Shown: positions 15,598-24,600, numbered from the stretch's first letter. The stretch is DNA of 64,000 bases from Anaerolineaceae bacterium (GCA_030653365.1 JAURZL010000010.1:186001-250000); one strand, 5' to 3'. The notes: a model not told the origin generated them from the letters alone. Numbers and translations: made by a program.

Positions 15598-16527
15598 ATG
15601 GAAACAATCATTGATTTCTTAAGACTCGTACTCCTCTCAATGGTCCCATTTGTTCTTGCAGGTCAGGGAACAATGTTAGGGGGTCGTACCGGTGTCTTTA
15701 ATGTTTCTCAGGAAGGAATCATGCTGGTAGGTGCTTCACTTGGTTTTCTGGTGAGTTACTTCTCCGGCAGCATTTTTCTTGGTGTGATCGTTGCCATGTT
15801 GGCTGGTGGTATTTTTGGGCTGGCTCTGGCTTACTTCACAACCTCGCTCAAGATGAACCAGTTCGTAATCGGTTTATCTTTATTTTTCATCGGTCTCGGT
15901 GTTTCAACATTATTACCCAAACTCATCCTCGGTATTACACTTTCACCTCCATTGATCCCGACCTTAAAAAATATCTCCATTCCAGTACTGAGCCAGATCC
16001 CCTTGATTGGACCTATTTTGTTCAACCAGAATATCCTGGTTTACATATCAATTCTGGTTTCAATTGGATTGTGGTATTTCCTGTACCGAACCCAAAAAGG
16101 ATTGGAATTGCGTTCTGTAGGTGAATATCCAATGACAGCAGATTCACTGGGCATCAACACCACCAGGATGCGCTATTGGAGTACCATCATCGGTGGTACG
16201 TTGATCGGTATGGCAGGAGCTTATCTACCGATGGTCTACGCTGGAACATTTACCGAAGGCATGACCATGGGTCGTGGATGGTTGGCCATCGCCCTGACTT
16301 TCTTTGGTGGCTGGAGCCCGTTACCGATCTTGTTCGGTTCGTTGTTCTTCTCTGCTGTTGAAGTGTTAGCATTCCGGGTTCAGGTGATTGGTATTGCATT
16401 GCCTTACCAAATCCTGCAGATGCTGCCTTATGTGGCGACTATCCTGGTGATGATTTTAACTTTCAAACGATCCCGGGTGCCTGGTTTCTTAGGCAAAAAT
16501 TACGACCGGGAAAAGAGAACCTTGTAA
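15598..16527 (+). CDS. Nucleoside ABC importer permease 2 (NupQ-like)
   Basis: A 309-residue BPD_transp_2 permease, the second half of the membrane heterodimer. It has the matching early loop GGRTGVFNVSQEGIMLVGASLG and the coupling loop KGLELRSVGEYPMTADSLGI near residue 165. It starts 2 bp after permease 1 and is followed by an intrinsic terminator, which closes the importer operon. Confidence 0.93.
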   Translation: METIIDFLRLVLLSMVPFVLAGQGTMLGGRTGVFNVSQEGIMLVGASLGFLVSYFSGSIFLGVIVAMLAGGIFGLALAYFTTSLKMNQFVIGLSLFFIGLGVSTLLPKLILGITLSPPLIPTLKNISIPVLSQIPLIGPILFNQNILVYISILVSIGLWYFLYRTQKGLELRSVGEYPMTADSLGINTTRMRYWSTIIGGTLIGMAGAYLPMVYAGTFTEGMTMGRGWLAIALTFFGGWSPLPILFGSLFFSAVEVLAFRVQVIGIALPYQILQMLPYVATILVMILTFKRSRVPGFLGKNYDREKRTL

Positions 16528-16549
16528 CGCAACGATTTATTAAATTCAA

Positions 16550-16586
16550 AAAATGGCTGGCAATAACTGTCAGCCATTTTGTTTTA
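16550..16586 (+). terminator. Terminator of the nucleoside importer operon
   Basis: Stem AAAATGGCTG (16550-16559) / CAGCCATTTT (16571-16580) with an 11-nt loop, followed by GTTTT. About 23 nt after the last stop codon. Confidence 0.85.
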
Positions 16587-16641
16587 AATGATCTAACCGG
16601 ATTCGTAAATCATCCCCATCCGTAGAAAAGTTCCAAACCAG

Positions 16642-16650
16642 TGCTATAAT
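16642..16650 (+). promoter_or_regulatory. Extended -10 promoter of gatCA
   Basis: TGCTATAAT preceding gatC by 33 nt. No clear -35, but the TGn extension with a perfect TATAAT is a typical extended -10 element. Confidence 0.6.
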
Positions 16651-16682
16651 TAGCGATTACAAATTTCCATTCGGAGTCTCTC

Positions 16683-16979
16683 ATGCAATTAACCATCCAG
16701 GAAGTTGAGCACATCGCTGAACTGGCGAAATTAGACCTATCAGATGCGGAAAAAGAACAATATCGGGAACAGCTTTCCTCCATTCTGGAGTATGCTGCTA
16801 TGTTACAAAATATTGATACCGGTGATATTCCACCAACCGCCTCGGTATTGCCTGAACAAAGCATTTTGAGGGAAGATAACATCCAGGAACCTCTTTCTCC
16901 TGATTCTGTTCTACAAAATGCCCCTCAGAAAAAAGATCAGCAATTCAAAGTGCCGATTGTTATGGAGAATGGTCAATGA
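16683..16979 (+). CDS. gatC: Asp-tRNA(Asn)/Glu-tRNA(Gln) amidotransferase subunit C
   Basis: A 98-residue GatC. The family opening is plain: TIQEVEHIAELAKLDLSDAEKEQY, then a helical segment, then PTASVLPEQSILREDNI and PLSPDSVLQNAP. GatC holds GatA and GatB together in the complex that makes Gln-tRNA(Gln) and/or Asn-tRNA(Asn) from mischarged tRNAs. Its stop overlaps the gatA ATG by four bases. gatB is not here but at 46496-47971. Confidence 0.95.
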   Translation: MQLTIQEVEHIAELAKLDLSDAEKEQYREQLSSILEYAAMLQNIDTGDIPPTASVLPEQSILREDNIQEPLSPDSVLQNAPQKKDQQFKVPIVMENGQ

Positions 16980-18442
16980 GCCAACTGACAGAACTGACGA
17001 TTACACAGGCACTGGCTTTGCTGCAAAGTCGGGAAATTTCCAGTATTGAATTGACCGAGGCGTATCTGGATCGTATCGGAAAGTTCGAATCACAGATCAA
17101 AGCTTTTATCACGTTAACCCCTGAATTGGCATTGCAGCAAGCACAGGCTGCAGATAAACTCCGTCAAAATAACTCAGATTATCAACTTCCTGCTTTGCTC
17201 GGTTTACCCATTGCCATAAAAGATGTACTGGCTATCAAGGATATTCGTTGTACCTGTGGTTCCAGAATTCTCGAGGATTTTGTCCCGCCATATACCGCCA
17301 CCACAGTTCAGCGTTTATTGGATGCGGGTGTGGTGGTGCTCGGCAAGACCAACACCGATGAATTTGCAATGGGTTCTTCCACTGAAAATTCAGCCTATCA
17401 GACTACCCATAATCCCTGGAATTTGGAGCATGTTCCGGGGGGATCCTCGGGTGGTTCTGCAGCTGCTGTCACCTCACACTTCGCTCCTGTTGCTCTGGGC
17501 AGTGATACGGGCGGATCGGTACGTCAGCCAGCTTCTTTTTGTGGGATATCCGGATTGAAACCAACCTATGGGCGGGTCTCCCGCTATGGTTTGATCGCGT
17601 ATGGATCCTCACTGGATAGTGTCGGTATCTTTGCACATACCGCAGAAGAGATTGCACTCATTTTCCAACACATCGCAGGCAGGGACCCAAGAGACGCTAC
17701 CAGTATGGAAATCCCCGTTCCATCCATTTCCCTCTCAGAAAACACTTCCCTGGTGGGAATGCGGATAGGAGTACCAAAAGAATATTTTATTAGCGGGATA
17801 CAACCAGAAGTAGATGCAGCTGTTCGATCAGCGGTATCTCAAATGGAAGCTTTAGGAGCAGAAATCGTAGAGATCAGTCTTCCGCACACCGAATATGCAC
17901 TCCCAGTGTATTATTTAATCGCAACAGCGGAAGCATCTGCCAATCTCGCCCGTTATGATGGCATGCGTTATGGCTATTCTGCCGAATCAGCCACATTGTG
18001 GCAGCGTTTCAAGGACACGCGTGGAAGCGGATTTGGATCAGAAGTCAAACGCCGGATAATGCTGGGAACATATGCCCTCTCAGCCGGATACTACAATGCC
18101 TATTATGGTCAGGCGCAGAAAGTGCGTACACTCATCAAACGCGATTTCGAGCAGGCTTATGAGAAGGTCGATGCCATCGCCACCCCTGTCGCCCCAACCA
18201 CCGCATTCAAAATTGGTGAACATACCAATGATCCTTTAGCCATGTACCTGGAAGATATCTTCACATTACCTACCAATCTGGCAGGCGTGCCTGGTCTGGC
18301 GTTTCCGGTTGGTTTTGACAATCAAGGTTTACCCGTGGGAATGCAGCTCATGGGTCCTCATTTTAAGGAAGAATCCCTCCTCAAGTTGGTACATGCGTAT
18401 CAACTGAGCACAAGCTGGCATAAGGTACTGCCTGACTTATAA
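16976..18442 (+). CDS. gatA: Asp-tRNA(Asn)/Glu-tRNA(Gln) amidotransferase subunit A
   Basis: A 488-residue amidase-signature enzyme that releases ammonia from glutamine. The Ser-cisSer-Lys triad regions are visible: Lys in LPIAIKDV near residue 81, GGSSGGSAAAV near residue 156, and the nucleophile region LGSDTGGSVRQPAS near residue 175. Length is normal. Translationally coupled to gatC by an ATGA overlap. No terminator was seen directly after it. Confidence 0.97.
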   Translation: MSQLTELTITQALALLQSREISSIELTEAYLDRIGKFESQIKAFITLTPELALQQAQAADKLRQNNSDYQLPALLGLPIAIKDVLAIKDIRCTCGSRILEDFVPPYTATTVQRLLDAGVVVLGKTNTDEFAMGSSTENSAYQTTHNPWNLEHVPGGSSGGSAAAVTSHFAPVALGSDTGGSVRQPASFCGISGLKPTYGRVSRYGLIAYGSSLDSVGIFAHTAEEIALIFQHIAGRDPRDATSMEIPVPSISLSENTSLVGMRIGVPKEYFISGIQPEVDAAVRSAVSQMEALGAEIVEISLPHTEYALPVYYLIATAEASANLARYDGMRYGYSAESATLWQRFKDTRGSGFGSEVKRRIMLGTYALSAGYYNAYYGQAQKVRTLIKRDFEQAYEKVDAIATPVAPTTAFKIGEHTNDPLAMYLEDIFTLPTNLAGVPGLAFPVGFDNQGLPVGMQLMGPHFKEESLLKLVHAYQLSTSWHKVLPDL

Positions 18443-18627
18443 ACAACTGAATTATTTGGTTCACCAAGTATCCTTTTATGTGAAATGCACACAGCTGACC
18501 TTAATGCATGTATTTTTTCTTTGCAACATTCCTGTTGAGTAAGACAGCCATTATTTTTTAGACTGCTATAATTACATTAACTCTTGCCAAACCATATCGT
18601 GAACGGTTTTTTCATTCAGAGGGATAA

Positions 18628-20169
18628 ATGAATTTTATAAAAAGATTCACAGACAAAGATACTATTTGGAAATCTATCAGTGTTTTTGGCCTTGTTCTGA
18701 TCCTGATCAAATTGATGATTGGTCAAAATCCAGCCCTTGACTCCGGGTATATTATCTTCTTTTCATTCCTGGCAAGTGCCTGTATGTGGTTGGGAATTTA
18801 TTATCATAAGCCATTTCCAGCCAGGGGATGGTACTTGCTTGGTCTGGGTCAATTTTTCGATTCCATTGGTAATATTTTCTTTTGTAATTACTTCTATCTG
18901 GGTGGCTCAGAAGCAAACCTGATTTATGAAGCGGTATTCTATGCATTGGGAGGCTTGTTCTTCTTTATTGGCATGCTCTACATGATTAAGAATTATCGCA
19001 AAGAGATTTCCATAAGCACATTGATCAATGGATTAATCATTACGTTCTCTGCCAGTATTTTCATCTGGGTTCTGGTTCTCAAAGACGATCTGGTACCACC
19101 CTCGTCATTTGCAGGAACGCTTCAACAACTCATTTTTGTTCTGGCGATAATTCTGATTGTTTTTATTCTGGCATTGATTATTATGCTGCGCTCCGGTCAG
19201 ATTGTCGCCCTGTATATCATCTTTGGTGCCGGGATTATTATGATCATCGGGATTTTGAATTATTTCAAACTGTATGGCTTTACCTCCCAAATTTTCATTT
19301 TATCTGAATTAGGGCAGGTACCTTTCATGGAATTGTTTTATGCCATCGGTTATTTATTGGTGGGAATAGCATTTCTGCATCCATCCCTTTCGAAATTTCA
19401 ACCCAATACCATCTTTTTACGGATTGATGCCAACCGGAACATTATCAACATTCTCGGCATATCTTTTCTGCTCATTCCCCTCACCTATTTCATTCAAATC
19501 ATTCGTGGTGGTAAAGTTGATGATCTGTTAATGTTAGCTTCTTTGTCATTTGTGTATATTCTGGTTTTTTTACAGGTGCTGAATCTAACAAAAAGTTACT
19601 ACCAGGTCAAGAATAAGAACCTGGAATTAAATAATCAGAATGAGATGTTAAATACATTGGCGAATATTGATCATGTAACCAAACTTTTCAATAGAAAATT
19701 CCTATACGAGTTCGGTGAACAGGCATTAAAAAATGCTCTCTTCATTAAAAAACGATTGGCAATAGCCATGATCAATCTGGATGATTTTGATATCGTTCTC
19801 AGCATGCTCAACCGCCAGGAAGCTGATGATGTGTTACTGGAGATTGCTAATGCATTTCTGAAAGTTAAACGAAAAGATGATATCGTAATTCGATACGGAG
19901 ACTATGAATTCGTTATCATTTTTGATGATATTCGCGAGGAACTCGACTTTGAGAGTCTCATGGATCGTTTCCGCGAGAAGACTAAATTCCCCATCAGTTT
20001 TGGAAAACTTGAAATGATTATCACCTTCAGTGCAGGAATCGCTTTTTTGCCAGATGACGGCACCGATATTAATACACTGGTAGAAAAAGCTGATCAAGCC
20101 CTGATCCAGGCAAAATTGGAAGGCAAAGAAAAAATCAAGATTTATTCGAAATTGGGAATTTCCTTATAA
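18628..20169 (+). CDS. Membrane protein with degenerate GGDEF domain
   Basis: A 513-residue protein: about nine to ten membrane segments (residues 15-325), a short coiled-coil-like linker (NLELNNQNEMLNTLANID) and a GGDEF-type domain (about 345-505). The domain opening DHVTKLFNRKFL fits, but the catalytic motif reads RYGDYEFVII where RYGGDEF is expected, that is GDYEF in place of GGDEF. The second Gly and the metal-binding Asp are both changed, so it is unlikely to make cyclic di-GMP and may sense GTP or act as a scaffold. No EAL domain. An upstream TGCTATAAT (about 18570) could be its promoter. Confidence 0.85.
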   Translation: MNFIKRFTDKDTIWKSISVFGLVLILIKLMIGQNPALDSGYIIFFSFLASACMWLGIYYHKPFPARGWYLLGLGQFFDSIGNIFFCNYFYLGGSEANLIYEAVFYALGGLFFFIGMLYMIKNYRKEISISTLINGLIITFSASIFIWVLVLKDDLVPPSSFAGTLQQLIFVLAIILIVFILALIIMLRSGQIVALYIIFGAGIIMIIGILNYFKLYGFTSQIFILSELGQVPFMELFYAIGYLLVGIAFLHPSLSKFQPNTIFLRIDANRNIINILGISFLLIPLTYFIQIIRGGKVDDLLMLASLSFVYILVFLQVLNLTKSYYQVKNKNLELNNQNEMLNTLANIDHVTKLFNRKFLYEFGEQALKNALFIKKRLAIAMINLDDFDIVLSMLNRQEADDVLLEIANAFLKVKRKDDIVIRYGDYEFVIIFDDIREELDFESLMDRFREKTKFPISFGKLEMIITFSAGIAFLPDDGTDINTLVEKADQALIQAKLEGKEKIKIYSKLGISL

Positions 20170-20365
20170 TCAAGGATCATTGCTTTTAGGTTTTTTTTGC
20201 AACTGATTTCTTCTATTTTTTTCAAATTTTGCGTTCATTTTTATAATTTACGGTTTGCCCCGTTTAATAAGATGATACATTTAACGAAACTTTTATAAAT
20301 ATTTTGCGTATATTGTAGTACAAAAGAAAATCACAGTGGATTTTGTTCAAAGAAAGGATTAATCA

Positions 20366-20803
20366 ATGGCAAATTCAAGCGTTTATATCGAACAAGAAAG
20401 AGGACCTGGTCTGCTGATCCGTGCTCTTTATTTCATATTTGTTGGTTTATGGCTGGGCGGAATCTGGACCACAATCGCCTGGGTATTGGTAGTATCCATC
20501 ATCGGACTACCCTTGGGATTAATGATGCTCAATCGGATTCCACAGATCATGACGCTCAAACCAGTACGTGAAAATCGCTACATGGTAGAACAAGACGGTC
20601 GCTGGGTGATGCGAAAATACACCAAAGAACAACCATCTTTTCTCGCCAGAGCTCTTTATTTCCTTCTGATTGGTTGGTGGTTCAGTGCACTGTGGCTGCT
20701 TTCTGCATGGGCGATCGCAGGGATAACACTTGGTCTGGGTCTTCCCTTATCATTCTGGATGTTCGATCGTGTACCTGCCATCACAACGCTCTCGCGATTT
20801 TAG
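20366..20803 (+). CDS. YccF-domain inner membrane protein
   Basis: A 145-residue protein with two copies of the YccF domain (PF03733), each a pair of membrane segments: LIRALYFIFVGLWLGGIWT near residue 16 and FLARALYFLLIGWWFSALW near residue 93, each followed by a W-x-x-x-x-GLPLG/GLGLP turn and a conserved RVPAI/RIPQI end. The function of the family is unknown. AAAGGA precedes the ATG, and an intrinsic terminator follows directly. Confidence 0.85.
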   Translation: MANSSVYIEQERGPGLLIRALYFIFVGLWLGGIWTTIAWVLVVSIIGLPLGLMMLNRIPQIMTLKPVRENRYMVEQDGRWVMRKYTKEQPSFLARALYFLLIGWWFSALWLLSAWAIAGITLGLGLPLSFWMFDRVPAITTLSRF

Positions 20804-20826
20804 ACTGATATAAGCAAAACAAAGAT

Positions 20827-20855
20827 CCGCTGCCCAACCAGGTAGCGGTTTTTTT
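20827..20855 (+). terminator. Terminator after the YccF gene
   Basis: Stem CCGCTGCC / GGTAGCGG with a 6-nt loop (CAACCA) followed by seven T; a textbook intrinsic terminator. Confidence 0.92.
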
Positions 20856-20942
20856 GTCGAAAAACCGAAAATCCCTACTCATTCACGCTTGAACATGTTA
20901 TGATCCTGCTCACCAAAATTCTATAGATGGACTCTGGAGCAG

Positions 20943-21710
20943 ATGCCACAACAATTCACACTTCCCATCTTATTGATTCTGTTTGCTGGCGGTTTTATGG
21001 CCGGATTTGTTGATTCTATCGCTGGCGGTGGAGGGATCATCTCGCTGCCTATTTTGCTATCCGTTGGGCTGCCACCTCATTTTGCACTTGGAACCAACAA
21101 ATTTCAATCTTCTTTTGGCAGTTTGATGGCTTCCATTAATTATTATCGGGGCGGTCTGGTTCAGGTTAAGAAATTAGGATGGGGAATTATTTTTACTGCT
21201 ATCGGTGCCACCATTGGAACACTCGCTATTCAACAATTGTCTCAAGAATTACTACAATATCTCATCCCCGTTTTGTTGCTGATCGTTTTTTTTATTGTAT
21301 TAATCTCAAAAAACCTTGGCATGAAAGACGAGGAAGGTAAACTTAATCCCAATCTTTTCTTTTTAATTTTTGGTCTTCTTTTAGGTTTCTATGATGGTTT
21401 TTTTGGTCCCGGAACGGGAAACTTCTGGATGCTGGCATTCGTCTTTTTGCTTGGTTTTAACTTGAGGAAGGCAACAGCACATACCAAATGGGTCAATTTC
21501 ACAAGCAATATCGTTTCCCTGATCTTTTTTGCGATTGGGGGTAAAATTTTGATCATTCCGGGACTTGCCATGGCTGCCGGGCAGTTGAGCGGTGCTTTCC
21601 TGGGATCAAAATTGGTGTTGCGTTCAGGTGCCAGATTCATTCGCGCCTTTTTCCTCGTGGTCACCGCAGCCACCATCATCCGTTTAATTTACACAACCTT
21701 CATCCAATAA
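20943..21710 (+). CDS. TSUP (TauE/SafE) family permease
   Basis: A 255-residue membrane protein with about eight segments in two repeats. Family motifs: GFVDSIAGGGGIISLPILL near residue 22 with GTNKFQSSFGS following, and in the second half FYDGFFGPGTGNFW and KWVNFTSNIVSLIFF. Members export or import sulfite, sulfoacetate or other organosulfur anions; the substrate here is unknown and no sulfur gene is next to it. Single-gene unit. Confidence 0.9.
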   Translation: MPQQFTLPILLILFAGGFMAGFVDSIAGGGGIISLPILLSVGLPPHFALGTNKFQSSFGSLMASINYYRGGLVQVKKLGWGIIFTAIGATIGTLAIQQLSQELLQYLIPVLLLIVFFIVLISKNLGMKDEEGKLNPNLFFLIFGLLLGFYDGFFGPGTGNFWMLAFVFLLGFNLRKATAHTKWVNFTSNIVSLIFFAIGGKILIIPGLAMAAGQLSGAFLGSKLVLRSGARFIRAFFLVVTAATIIRLIYTTFIQ

Positions 21711-21740
21711 TTAATCATAACCGGATAATTTTCCCCTATA

Positions 21741-21766
21741 TTTTTGGTTGAATTCACAACCAAAAA
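21741..21766 (+). terminator. Hairpin after the TSUP gene
   Basis: TTTTTGGTTG / CAACCAAAAA with a 6-nt loop. A 10-bp AT-rich stem without a separate T-run, so only a weak terminator candidate. Confidence 0.4.
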
Positions 21767-21880
21767 ACGTTAGTATTAACATTGGGAAACAGATATTAAA
21801 AGTTGTAAGAATTTATTGATCAAAAGAAAACTTCCAAAAGTTTGCCATTTTTACCTACCTTATGGTGGAGGAGACCAACT

Positions 21881-22282
21881 ATGATAACAGTGAAAGATTT
21901 ACTTGATCAAAAACAAAATAATCTTTGGAACATTCACCCCAAAGCATCAATCCTGGATGCGTTAAAGATCATGTCTCTACGAGATATCGGAGCATTACCG
22001 GTGGTTGATGAAATGGGATTGGTGGGGATTATTTCCGAACGTGATTTCGTGCATGTAATCGCAAAATTACAAACTTGTGAGATTGATCGAAAAATAGAAA
22101 AGTATATGGCCAGAGAAGTGATAACCGTCAGACTGGATACAAGTCTCGATGAGTGTATGGAAATAATGGCAAAGCAACACGCCCGTCATTTACTCGTTAT
22201 GGAAAAAAAAGAAATGGTTGGGTTAATCTCTTATGGAGATGTAATTCGTGCTTTTGTAACAAACAGAGAGAATACGCAATAA
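21881..22282 (+). CDS. CBS-pair domain protein
   Basis: A 133-residue protein of two CBS motifs, a module that binds adenosyl ligands such as AMP, ATP or SAM. Repeat 1 contains GALPVVDEMGLVGIISERDF, repeat 2 RHLLVMEKKEMVGLISYGDV. The ATG at 21881 is chosen because GGAGGAGA lies 8 nt before it; longer frames upstream have none. It is a paralogue of the minus-strand protein at 24597-25031, which has the same layout. Ligand and partner unknown. Confidence 0.9.
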   Translation: MITVKDLLDQKQNNLWNIHPKASILDALKIMSLRDIGALPVVDEMGLVGIISERDFVHVIAKLQTCEIDRKIEKYMAREVITVRLDTSLDECMEIMAKQHARHLLVMEKKEMVGLISYGDVIRAFVTNRENTQ

Positions 22283-22415
22283 AAAAAAGTGTATTTAATA
22301 ACAGCGTCTGAACGATTGATAGAGCATGGTGAACGAACATTCAGCATGCACTTTTTATTTGTAGAAAACAAATTCTAAAAAACACTTGTAATAGAATATA
22401 TTTTCTGTTATTATA

Positions 22416-22435
22416 ATTAGAACAATTATTCTAAT
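22416..22435. promoter_or_regulatory. Inverted repeat over a -10 element
   Basis: ATTAGAA-N6-TTCTAAT, overlapping a TATAAT at 22412-22417 and ending 12 nt before the start codon of the small gene at 22447. It could be an operator or the leader hairpin of that gene. Confidence 0.4.
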
Positions 22436-22446
22436 GCGAGGTTTTT

Positions 22447-22626
22447 ATGAAAAAACAACAATCATCTCCCCTGCCGACATTCTTTTTAGGTATATTTTGG
22501 TTCATACTGACAATCAACACCACATTTAATTGGGGCTCGAATAGCACCTTATTCTTTTGGTTATTATGTACTATTCTGATCGGCTGGTTTGTGATCACAA
22601 TTCAAAATAAGATGCGCAAAGCATAA
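22447..22626 (+). CDS. Small two-helix membrane protein
   Basis: A 59-residue protein too short to stand out in frame scans. It begins MKKQQSSPLPTFFLG, has two hydrophobic segments (about residues 12-24 and 34-50) and ends with a basic tail NKMRKA. GCGAGG lies 6-11 nt before the ATG and a TATAAT with an inverted repeat lies just upstream, so it looks like a real expressed gene. No family recognised. Confidence 0.6.
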   Translation: MKKQQSSPLPTFFLGIFWFILTINTTFNWGSNSTLFFWLLCTILIGWFVITIQNKMRKA

Positions 22627-22754
22627 CCAATCTCTTTTTCTACGTATCTCCTGAATGATGATAGATGCTTTTCATCGAACAATTATGGGGCATTTTGTGC
22701 ATTTTGTGGTAAAAATAATCCAGGATCATCTGATTTTTCACAAGGAGATGGCGT

Positions 22755-23204
22755 GTGAGTGTAGAATTACGACCGGTTACCAAAGCCAATTTTGGATCTG
22801 TGGTAAATCTGGAAGTCAGCCAGGATCAATTGAATTATGTTGCCAGCAACTTATATTCCATTGCTGAGTCAAAGGTTTTCCCTGAGTGCATCCCGCTGGT
22901 GATTTATGCAAACGAAACGCCGGTTGGTTTCTTGATGTATGCCTTTGATAACAAAGATGCCAGCTACTGGATTTGCCGTTTGATGATCGATCGCTATTTT
23001 CAGGGGAAAGGCTATGGCCGCGAGGCGATGCAGCAGGTTATCAAGGAAATCCGTAAACGTCCTGGGTCCGATTTTGTTAAATTGAGTATCAGCCCACACA
23101 ATCAAGCTGCAGAAAAATTGTATCAACATCTTGGTTTTGAGAAAACTGGCGAGATTGTGGAAGGCGAAGAAGTAATGTGTCTGCATTTCGAGCCAGGCTC
23201 CTGA
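22755..23204 (+). CDS. GNAT-family acetyltransferase (SpeG/PaiA-like)
   Basis: A 149-residue acetyltransferase. It starts with GTG, set by AAGGAG 7 nt upstream. VELRPVTKANFGSVVNLEV opens the fold; RLMIDRYFQGKGYGREAMQQVIKEI (residues about 75-99) is the acetyl-CoA loop; AEKLYQHLGFEKTGEI is the closing motif. The SPHNQAAEKLYQHLGF ending resembles diamine/spermidine acetyltransferases, but the substrate is not certain. First gene of a three-gene run with the HIT and GNAT-TrmO genes. Confidence 0.88.
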   Translation: MSVELRPVTKANFGSVVNLEVSQDQLNYVASNLYSIAESKVFPECIPLVIYANETPVGFLMYAFDNKDASYWICRLMIDRYFQGKGYGREAMQQVIKEIRKRPGSDFVKLSISPHNQAAEKLYQHLGFEKTGEIVEGEEVMCLHFEPGS

Positions 23205-23257
23205 GTTTCTTACAACCTTTCCTACTTTCATCTTTGGGTAAACGAGTGACGACCTGG

Positions 23258-23587
23258 ATGTTGTTATATATGGACTATGCTTTACCACTAGACCGATTAA
23301 TAGAGACAGATACTTTATTGGCTTTTTTCCATCCCCACCCAGCATACCCTTTTCATGTTTTAATTGTGCCTAGACAGGCGATTCACGACATGATGACATT
23401 GACACCAGATAACTCTGCATTCTTGATGGATGTCATCAACGCAGCACAACAGATTGTGAAAGACTACCACCTGGGGCAAAGTGGATATCGGCTCATACTC
23501 AATGGTGGTCCCAACCAGGATTTTCCACTTCTGCATTTTCACCTGATTGCAGAAAAGAATCCAAAAACCACAAAGGAACATGAATGA
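23258..23587 (+). CDS. HIT-family nucleotide-binding protein
   Basis: A histidine-triad protein of about 109 residues from the ATG at 23258 (another ATG lies at 23270; a longer frame reaches 23177 but would overlap the GNAT gene). TLLAFFHPHPAYPFHVLIVPRQ is the first family block and RLILNGGPNQDFPLLHFHLIAE the second. The triad reads LLHFHL instead of HxHxHx, so the first His is Leu while the other two, including the presumed nucleophile, remain. It would hydrolyse or bind a nucleoside phosphate adduct. The stop overlaps the next ATG by four bases. Confidence 0.8.
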   Translation: MLLYMDYALPLDRLIETDTLLAFFHPHPAYPFHVLIVPRQAIHDMMTLTPDNSAFLMDVINAAQQIVKDYHLGQSGYRLILNGGPNQDFPLLHFHLIAEKNPKTTKEHE

Positions 23588-24600
23588 TTGAATTAAGCAC
23601 CTCCTATGTCCGATTAATAGCTTTAAGCAAACAACAATTATTTGAGCTTGTTTACGCTACAGAAAAACTGGAGCAAAGCTTATCCTTTCTCATTTCACAC
23701 TCATTGGTTCATGATCGACTTCGGCGTTCTGTCGGGATTAAATTGAACCAAATGAAGAAGTTTGAAAAAACTGGGCAAGGCTGGTTAACCTACTGGTTGC
23801 TGCAAAAACTGGAATCTCCTTTTGGAGCTGGATTATTGGAGTTTAATGGGATCCCAGATACTTCTGGTCGTGTCGAGATTCGTTATGATATCCATCCGGA
23901 TGGTCAAGACCAGGGATGGTTGAGTGATGCAATTCAAGCGTTGAGTGGGTGGGCTCTTCAACAACCTGAATGTGGATTGGTAACAGCAACCTCCAATGTC
24001 GATTCTTCATCAATTGAGGTCTTCGAAAAAGCTGGTTTTATTCGAATGGCTCAGTCATCCGAAGGTTGTTTATGGCACAAATTTCGAGAGATTTCACAGA
24101 TACCACATCCGATTTCAAAACACGGCTTCGAGTCTATCGGCTCCATTCACACCAGCTATGAAGTAGCTTCAGGAACACCCATTCAACCAAACGCTGCTCA
24201 AAATAGCATAGGAACCATTATTATCGACCCAGCATTGAAAGATGGATTAAAGGATCTGGAAGGCTTTTCACACATCATTCTTTTGTATGTCTTTGACCGA
24301 ATAACACAACCCCGGTTAACGGTAAAACCTTTCATGGATGATCAGGACCGAGGTGTTTTTGCTACGCGTGCTCCCGCCCGTCCCAACCCAATCGGGATTT
24401 CGGTTGTGCGATTATTGAAGATTGAAGGTAATCAGATCACCTTTGCCGGAGTAGATATGCTCAATAACACGCCACTTCTTGATATTAAACCTTATGTCCC
24501 GCAGTTCGAACCACAGACAGTTGAACGTATTGGTTGGCTGGAGCAGCGCGCAGAGCGGTTACAGGAAAGCAGGGACGATGGACGCTTTCTTGCTAATTAG
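23584..24600 (+). CDS. GNAT-TrmO fusion protein
   Basis: A 338-residue protein with two unrelated enzymes. Residues about 1-165 are a GNAT domain (YVRLIALSKQQLFELVYATEKLE opening, VEIRYDIHPDGQDQGWLSDAIQAL, SSIEVFEKAGFIRMAQ closing). Residues about 178-330 are a TrmO/TsaA domain (UPF0066), the SAM-dependent enzyme that N6-methylates t6A at tRNA position 37: GTPIQPNAAQ, LKDLEGFSHIILLYVF, RGVFATRAPARPNPIGIS and LLDIKPYVPQF. Most TrmO proteins stand alone or have a short C-terminal extension. Translationally coupled to the HIT gene. Ends overlapping the convergent CBS gene by three bases. Confidence 0.88.
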   Translation: MIELSTSYVRLIALSKQQLFELVYATEKLEQSLSFLISHSLVHDRLRRSVGIKLNQMKKFEKTGQGWLTYWLLQKLESPFGAGLLEFNGIPDTSGRVEIRYDIHPDGQDQGWLSDAIQALSGWALQQPECGLVTATSNVDSSSIEVFEKAGFIRMAQSSEGCLWHKFREISQIPHPISKHGFESIGSIHTSYEVASGTPIQPNAAQNSIGTIIIDPALKDGLKDLEGFSHIILLYVFDRITQPRLTVKPFMDDQDRGVFATRAPARPNPIGISVVRLLKIEGNQITFAGVDMLNNTPLLDIKPYVPQFEPQTVERIGWLEQRAERLQESRDDGRFLAN

